A DNA stretch of 64,000 nucleotides, from assembly GCA_910574995.1 (NCBI GenBank), contig CAJTCS010000010.1, positions 52,222 to 116,221 of the forward strand, written 5' to 3'. The notes beneath the pieces are model-generated. The model made no database searches, was not told the origin of the DNA, and saw nothing but the letters and a program-made list of their open reading frames with translations. Position 1 is the stretch's first letter; the number at the start of each line of letters is the position of its first letter. The translations under genes were made by a program, and so were the position numbers. Positions 59,857-64,000 of the stretch are shown here, in pieces. The DNA is from Oscillospiraceae bacterium. Lineage in GTDB: Bacteria; Bacillota; Clostridia; Oscillospirales; Acutalibacteraceae.

Positions 59857-61223
59857 GCTCTCACCTCCCCTCTATGGCTCGTCGCCAGGGAAACGATACC
59901 AGAGAGCAGAACGGCACACAGGCTCTCGGCAGTTTTCAGCAAGGCGCTGCCAGTGATGGTGCCAATCACGAAAATGGGCATTCCAATCACCAAAGAGGCC
60001 AGCACACCGGCGAAAACCCCACGGGCCGACAACGCTTTCCCTTTCAGCGTCAACACCGTGGGCAGCATGGTGGTGGAGCGCAGCGCCCCATACACCAGGA
60101 ACAGCCCGGTAACCGTCAGGCCGGGGATATTGGCAATCAGCACGGCCAGGGCCAGCACCAGCAGCATAGAACCTTTGGCTGCTTTCATGCCCCCGCCGAA
60201 ATCGTTGGTCAGGGACGCGGCGGCGCACAGGTTGCTGTCCACGGTGGAAAGCAGGCCGGAGATCAGCATGAACAGGAAGGGCAGCATCACCCACGCCGGG
60301 AATATCTGCTGCACAAGCTCAAAGCCCACCATGCCGGAATCGGCGGCGGTAAAGCCGGAGCCAGCGGCCACAAAGCCCAGCAGCCCCATAGAGAGTGGAA
60401 CAACCGCGAACAGCAGCGCCCCCAGGCGGAATGCCTTACCCATTTTGTCCCGGCGGATGGAAAACGCCCGCTGCCAAAAGCACTGGTCCCCGAACGGGGC
60501 AGCCAGCAAACCTATGGCAGAGGGCAGGCCAAAGCTCAGGAGAACCGCCAGGCCGCTTTTATCCAGCAGGTGGGTAAACTCCCCAGTTGCCCCGGCCAGC
60601 CCCTTGGCGAGGCTGTCAGCCCCATTTCCACGTAAGGCAAGGGGCACCAGCAACGCGCAGCACCCCAGCATAAGCAGCATTTGCAGCGCGTCCGTCAGCA
60701 CAGAGGCCCGGATGCCGGAATACTGGGAGTAGGAGAAGGCGATAGCCGCCAGCACAACGGTCAGCAGCCAGAAGGGCCAGCCGGTGACCGCTGCCAGAAT
60801 CTTTGCCCCGGCCAGCAACTGCACAGCCGTGGACAGGACGGTCAGGGCGGACAGCTCGAACAGGTACACCCCGTGTACTGCTTTGGAGCGGTAATGCCGG
60901 GCCATGAAGCCGGACACGGTGACGCCCTCGGGCATCTGCGCCCGGATGCGCTGGGCAAAGGGCACAAACACCAGCAGGCAAAGCACGTTGGGCACCAGAA
61001 ACCAGAAAAGCCCCGGCCAGCCGGTGGTATACGCTTTCTCCGCAGAGGTGAACAATGCCGGCGCCCATATCCAGGTGGCGGCAATGCTCATGGCGCTCTG
61101 CCACAGCCCCAGCCGCCGGTCGGCCACGTGGAAGCTCTCGGCGGTACTGGCCTTGCGCGACAGCAGGAAGGTTGCCCCCAGCATGAGGGCGGTATAGATA
61201 ATCAGTACGAGTAAACCGTACAT
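59853..61223 (-). CDS. Sodium:solute symporter family transporter
   Basis: 456 residues from MYGLLVLIIYTALM, with AAAGGAGG eight bases upstream. About 12-13 transmembrane helices. SSS-family signs: SMSIAATWIWAPALFTSAEK, GDQCFWQRAFSIR and MLISGLLSTVDSNLCAAAS. Substrate unknown. Metabolic transporter cargo in a phage, translationally coupled to the ParB-like gene. Confidence 0.85.
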   Translation of the reverse strand: MYGLLVLIIYTALMLGATFLLSRKASTAESFHVADRRLGLWQSAMSIAATWIWAPALFTSAEKAYTTGWPGLFWFLVPNVLCLLVFVPFAQRIRAQMPEGVTVSGFMARHYRSKAVHGVYLFELSALTVLSTAVQLLAGAKILAAVTGWPFWLLTVVLAAIAFSYSQYSGIRASVLTDALQMLLMLGCCALLVPLALRGNGADSLAKGLAGATGEFTHLLDKSGLAVLLSFGLPSAIGLLAAPFGDQCFWQRAFSIRRDKMGKAFRLGALLFAVVPLSMGLLGFVAAGSGFTAADSGMVGFELVQQIFPAWVMLPFLFMLISGLLSTVDSNLCAAASLTNDFGGGMKAAKGSMLLVLALAVLIANIPGLTVTGLFLVYGALRSTTMLPTVLTLKGKALSARGVFAGVLASLVIGMPIFVIGTITGSALLKTAESLCAVLLSGIVSLATSHRGEVRA

Positions 61224-61320
61224 AGATGGATCCTCCTTTTGTAATATCACCGCAACAGTCAGCTGGTGGGGCTGACTACCCGGTGTATTCTCTGCACAAG
61301 GAGTAATGCAGAGAACACCC
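61224..61320 (-). promoter_or_regulatory. Structured leader of the symporter gene
   Basis: Two hairpins on the minus strand: TTCTCTGCA/TGCAGAGAA (61288-61315) whose loop holds ACTCCTT, complementary to the Shine-Dalgarno AAGGAG of the symporter; and GTCAGC/GCTGAC (61258-61276). A translational switch is possible. Confidence 0.35.
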
Positions 61321-61336
61321 CCCTTTCCACAAAAAT

Positions 61337-61368
61337 AGCGGCCCCCGGTTTGCACCGGGAGGGCCGCT
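61337..61368 (-). terminator. Leftward terminator upstream of symporter
   Basis: AGCGGCC...GGCCGCT with inner CCGG pairs; minus strand followed by ATTTTT. A second hairpin (CCACTGGC/GCCAGTGG, 61387-61405) precedes it. Confidence 0.75.
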
Positions 61369-61503
61369 TCGGTTTGAAAAAGTCAACCACTGGCTCTGCC
61401 AGTGGAGATAAAAAAGCTTTAGCTATGGACAAAAAAGGAACTCCCCGATAGATTAAAGTTAAGGTCTGCCAACCTAACTAAAAATATCGAGGAGGTCTTT
61501 TCC

Positions 61504-61643
61504 ATGACAGAGAAAGACATAAACAGTTTAGAACATACAAAGTGGAGATGTCAATACCACATAGTGTTTGCGCCAAAGTATCGAAGGCAAGTAATATACC
61601 GAGAGATTAAAGCGGACATAGGAGAAATACTGAGGAGGTTAGG
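61504..61643 (+). pseudogene. IS200/IS605-type TnpA fragment
   Basis: First 46 residues of a Y1 transposase: HTKWRCQYHIVFAPKYRRQVIY with the RIKK-like follow-on, then truncation at GEILRRL. The HUH and catalytic tyrosine are lost. It ends next to the PcfJ stop on the opposite strand. GAGGAGG precedes ATG, so the left end of the element is probably retained. Confidence 0.85.
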
Positions 61644-61656
61644 CATTACGTTTCAC

Positions 61657-63243
61657 TTACCCAGCCCTCCTTTCCAAATCAGCCGCCTGCCACCGCAGCA
61701 CAGCCCTGGCAAAGCCCTCCGTAAACCCCCGCACCTCTCTGGGCGCGGAGCAGTCCCCAAAGCCGTACAGCTGCAAAATACGCCCGGAGCTCATGTCAAT
61801 CTCAGCTGTAAAATAAGCCTTGTCCGGCTCACTGGCCCGGCGGATAAAGAACACCATCCGCTTGCCCTCCAGGTGCCGCTCATAGTACCCGGCTCCCCCT
61901 ACGCAGTGGTTGAGCCGCTGGCCCTCGGTGATGAAGTCGCTGTGCTTTTGGGGGTAGACCACACAGAAATCCTCGTTGGCGTATTCACGGGCCCACCAGT
62001 ACAGCCCCTCGTTGATGATTTTCTGCATCCGGGCATTTTCCCGCTCCGACTTTACCTCGTTGACCCTAGCCGCCAGCAGATCGTGGCGCTCCTTAAGGTT
62101 CCGGGGCTCCAAGATAGTCCGCTGGCTCATGTCGCTTTTCAGGTCCTCTGCCATGCGGAGATAGTCCCGATAAAGCCGCAGGAAATAGGGCAATTTGCGG
62201 CGCTTTACCTGACCGGGGGATAACTCCCGCTGGGCCTGCACATACCCCAGGACGCGGCCCAAGGGGCTGTAATTGACCAGTTCTTCCAGCAGTCCCAAGC
62301 TCTCCCCATCCAGCCGTAGAGCGCACAACTCCCGCAAATCCTCCGGCCGGGCTTTCTTTTGTGCGGTAACCACCTGAGCTTCACGGAAAGTAGTCTGGCA
62401 CTCCCTTAAAACCAGGAGGTATTCCTTCCCCAGGCCCACCAGTTCCTGCAAACTACCGGCACCGCTATTGTAGATGGCGCCCGCTGCCATCACCGGGAGC
62501 CCAGCTTTCATCAGATACTCAGCCTGGGGGATATTCTTCAGATTGTCCAGCAGCCGCCGGAATAAAATGGGCCGCCCCAGGCTTTCAAGCCCCGCCTGCA
62601 AGTCCACATGATAATATTCCTGGCCGAACACCTCCCGCAGATTGGGCGTGTACACATAGCTTTCGCTGTAGCACTCCGAACCGTTGCGCAGCCTGCTCCA
62701 AGCATATCCGCAGTAGGGAGCCTGGCACCAGGCGTAGGCGTATTCGGTTGCCTTGCCATTTTCCACCAGAAACAGGGTCTTGAAGAAGTCCGAGAAGCGG
62801 TAGTCCGGCTTTTTCCGGTCTGGGTAGATGGTCCGCTCCACGTCCACCCAGCGCAGGAGCAGCTGGCCCTCCACCTTATGGACGATGCAGATTTTCGCCT
62901 TGTGTGTCACCGCCGCTTTGACCCAATCGGCCCGGACATTTACTCGGCATCCGCACTTGGGGCACACCCCGGAGCCGCCGGGTTTCATACCCATAGCAAT
63001 CAACGCGAACATTTTCGCAATGGCTTCCAGCTCGGCCTTGTTGTATTTCCCGACCATAGCCAGGTAATCCTTCTCGCGTTCTTCAAAATGTACCTTATCC
63101 ACGGCGTTGGAGAGTGTTGCGGCTGCCATATGCACGAAATCAGCCCACACTTCCCAGCGGGAGTGCCGGACGGCTAACTGGTCGAACAGACGGGCCAAAT
63201 CCTTTTGTGTCTGACCCCGGACGAGGCGAGTGGCACTTTTCAT
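61657..63243 (-). CDS. Phage DNA methylase N-terminus fused to PcfJ-like protein
   Basis: 528 residues. Residues 1-85 (QTQKDLARLFDQLAVRHSRW, EVWADFVHMAAATLSNAVDK) look like the N-terminus of phage N6-adenine methylases. From about residue 90 the protein is PcfJ-like: zinc ribbon CPKCGCRVNVR, long middle and the signature LNHCVGGAGYYERHL with RASEPDKAYFTAEI. The methylase catalytic domain is absent. An in-frame deletion is the simplest origin. ATGA overlap with the upstream gene. Confidence 0.75.
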   Translation of the reverse strand: MKSATRLVRGQTQKDLARLFDQLAVRHSRWEVWADFVHMAAATLSNAVDKVHFEEREKDYLAMVGKYNKAELEAIAKMFALIAMGMKPGGSGVCPKCGCRVNVRADWVKAAVTHKAKICIVHKVEGQLLLRWVDVERTIYPDRKKPDYRFSDFFKTLFLVENGKATEYAYAWCQAPYCGYAWSRLRNGSECYSESYVYTPNLREVFGQEYYHVDLQAGLESLGRPILFRRLLDNLKNIPQAEYLMKAGLPVMAAGAIYNSGAGSLQELVGLGKEYLLVLRECQTTFREAQVVTAQKKARPEDLRELCALRLDGESLGLLEELVNYSPLGRVLGYVQAQRELSPGQVKRRKLPYFLRLYRDYLRMAEDLKSDMSQRTILEPRNLKERHDLLAARVNEVKSERENARMQKIINEGLYWWAREYANEDFCVVYPQKHSDFITEGQRLNHCVGGAGYYERHLEGKRMVFFIRRASEPDKAYFTAEIDMSSGRILQLYGFGDCSAPREVRGFTEGFARAVLRWQAADLERRAG

Positions 63244-63434
63244 TCCACCACCTCCATATCCTCCAGCTTGCAAATGCGGACAGAGCGCAGCGCCGTCAAA
63301 TCCTGCAATTCGGCCTGATAGAACACCTCGCCACTGTCCCGTTTGCGTATGGTGGCCCCGGTAAAGCGGCCCTCGTACCCATCCGGGAGCCGGACCCGCT
63401 TATTCAGATTCGCGATAACTTCTCTCGGTCCCAT
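63240..63434 (-). CDS. Small phage protein
   Basis: 64 residues, MGPREVIANLNKRVRLPDGYE then a small beta domain (RFTGATIRKRDSGEVFYQAELQ). Commonly found between helicase and methylase genes in such phages by my recollection. It starts one base after the helicase stop. Confidence 0.5.
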   Translation of the reverse strand: MGPREVIANLNKRVRLPDGYEGRFTGATIRKRDSGEVFYQAELQDLTALRSVRICKLEDMEVVE

Positions 63435-63802
63435 CAGTCAAACAGCCGCCTCCAATCGTCTACCACCGTTTTGGCAAGGTCCTCTTTCCGGGCCAGCGCC
63501 CGGAGGATGGTTTCATCCACGGTTTTCGCCGTCACCAGGTGGATATAGGTGCATCGGTTTTTCTGCCCGATTCTATGTATCCGGCTGAGGCTCTGGCTAT
63601 AGGTGGCATAGTTGAAATTCACGGAATAATACACGCAAGTGTCGGCGGCGGTGAGGGTAATTCCTGTGCCCGCCGTGTCGATCTGCCCCACGAACACCAT
63701 CGTGTCCGGGTCGGTCTGGAACTGCCGGACGATATCGCCCCGTTGCTCTTTGGGAATGTCCCCATAGATAGCCACGCAGCTTTTGTGGACTTTGTTCAGC
63801 AT
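63434..63802 (-). pseudogene. C-terminal fragment of a phage SNF2/DEAD helicase
   Basis: 122 residues: HKSCVAIYGDIPKEQRGDIV, then FVGQIDTAGTGITLTAADTC and QSLSRIHRIGQ (motifs V-VI). Motifs I-IV are missing. An in-frame TGA lies eight codons before the ATG, so no longer protein can be made. Translation could restart because AAAGGAG precedes this ATG. Confidence 0.8.
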
Positions 63803-63950
63803 CCTTGTGGACTCCTTTTTTCACCAGCCCGTCCCTGGAAAAGTGACAGATATTCCGTAACATGAGAAGGAAAACTCCCTATCCTTTTTGGCTATACTCT
63901 TGCAAACCGGCCCGAAAGATAGTATACTATAAGTAAAGGAAGTGAGGCCC

Positions 63951-64000
63951 ATGCCCATTAAGCCGTTTAAGGATTTAAGCCTTGTGGACGACTTTATGTT
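63951..64000 (+). CDS. Second Rpn-family nuclease copy, start only
   Basis: The visible 16 codons read MPIKPFKDLSLVDDFM, identical in protein to the gene at 46190. The upstream 30 bases (TATACTAT, AGTAAAGGAAGTGA) are also nearly the same. Runs off the right edge. Confidence 0.85.
   Translation, partial: MPIKPFKDLSLVDDFM

Larger units (their letters stand above)
51804..63823. mobile_element. Decayed prophage with cargo genes
   Basis: Leftward phage gene order (helicase, methylase, terminase, portal, protease, decoration, capsid, holin, amidase) with the tail module and most of several genes missing. Rightward HicAB and an IS200-type fragment are inserted. No phage integrase seen. Confidence 0.85.

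Noticed and set aside
61224..61320. Known riboswitch class in the symporter leader
   Set aside because: I compared it by eye with guanidine, preQ1 and ZTP consensus features and saw no match; only simple hairpins are supported.

Overview
The window looks like a high-GC gut clostridial genome (Oscillospirales/Ruminococcaceae-like). This is inferred from the Tn1549-type conjugation gene set (Maff2, PrgI, PcfB, TTRAP, DUF4366, DUF4315, CD1108-like NlpC/P60), the SpoVG family, the Shine-Dalgarno style and the Firmicutes phage families. Nearly all of it is mobile DNA; no clear housekeeping chromosomal block is visible.

Region A (1 to about 38.3 kb) is a large integrative conjugative element, almost all leftward. 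From promoter-proximal to distal it carries parA-parB, a small gene, two adenine methyltransferases, a replication initiator with 15-bp internal repeats, a DUF4406 protein, a toprim primase, pcfB, virD4, Maff2, a VirB6-like protein, SpoVG, a C5 cytosine methyltransferase, a radical SAM protein, PrgI and virB4. A group II intron splits virB4 in phase. Then follow a PAPS-reductase-like protein, NlpC/P60, DUF4315, DUF4366, topoisomerase III, an ArdC-like protease, TTRAP, a 2.7-kilo-residue methylase/helicase with a TnpV gene nested inside it, DUF3849 and mobC. No relaxase or integrase lies inside the window. Three genes of this element lack any ATG/GTG/TTG at the position their family predicts.

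Region B (38.27-49.07 kb) is bounded by 59-bp direct repeats that are the 3' part of a tRNA-Ala(GGC). It is a shrunken second element: a repA_N-type initiator with four exact-period 23-bp repeats in its middle, fused by deletion to the tail of a lysozyme/M23 transfer hydrolase. Next come a two-component system with an ABC exporter, an XRE regulator, a sigma-like protein, an Rpn-type nuclease and a large serine recombinase beside the right repeat. The two repeats imply tandem accretion of elements at one tRNA gene.

Region C (49.1-51.4 kb) holds a frameshifted XRE gene, an ImmA-type peptidase operon and small unknown proteins.

Region D (51.8-63.8 kb) is a leftward, decayed prophage. Helicase, DNA methylase, terminase and capsid genes are all truncated, and two pairs are joined in frame (methylase::PcfJ and ParB::terminase). 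Portal, protease, decoration, holin and amidase genes remain. Cargo includes a HicAB pair, a sodium:solute symporter and, between 53.33 and 53.70 kb, what looks like a type I toxin-antitoxin locus: a 27-residue hydrophobic peptide, two convergent consensus promoters and an antisense RNA. A second copy of the Rpn nuclease begins at the right edge.
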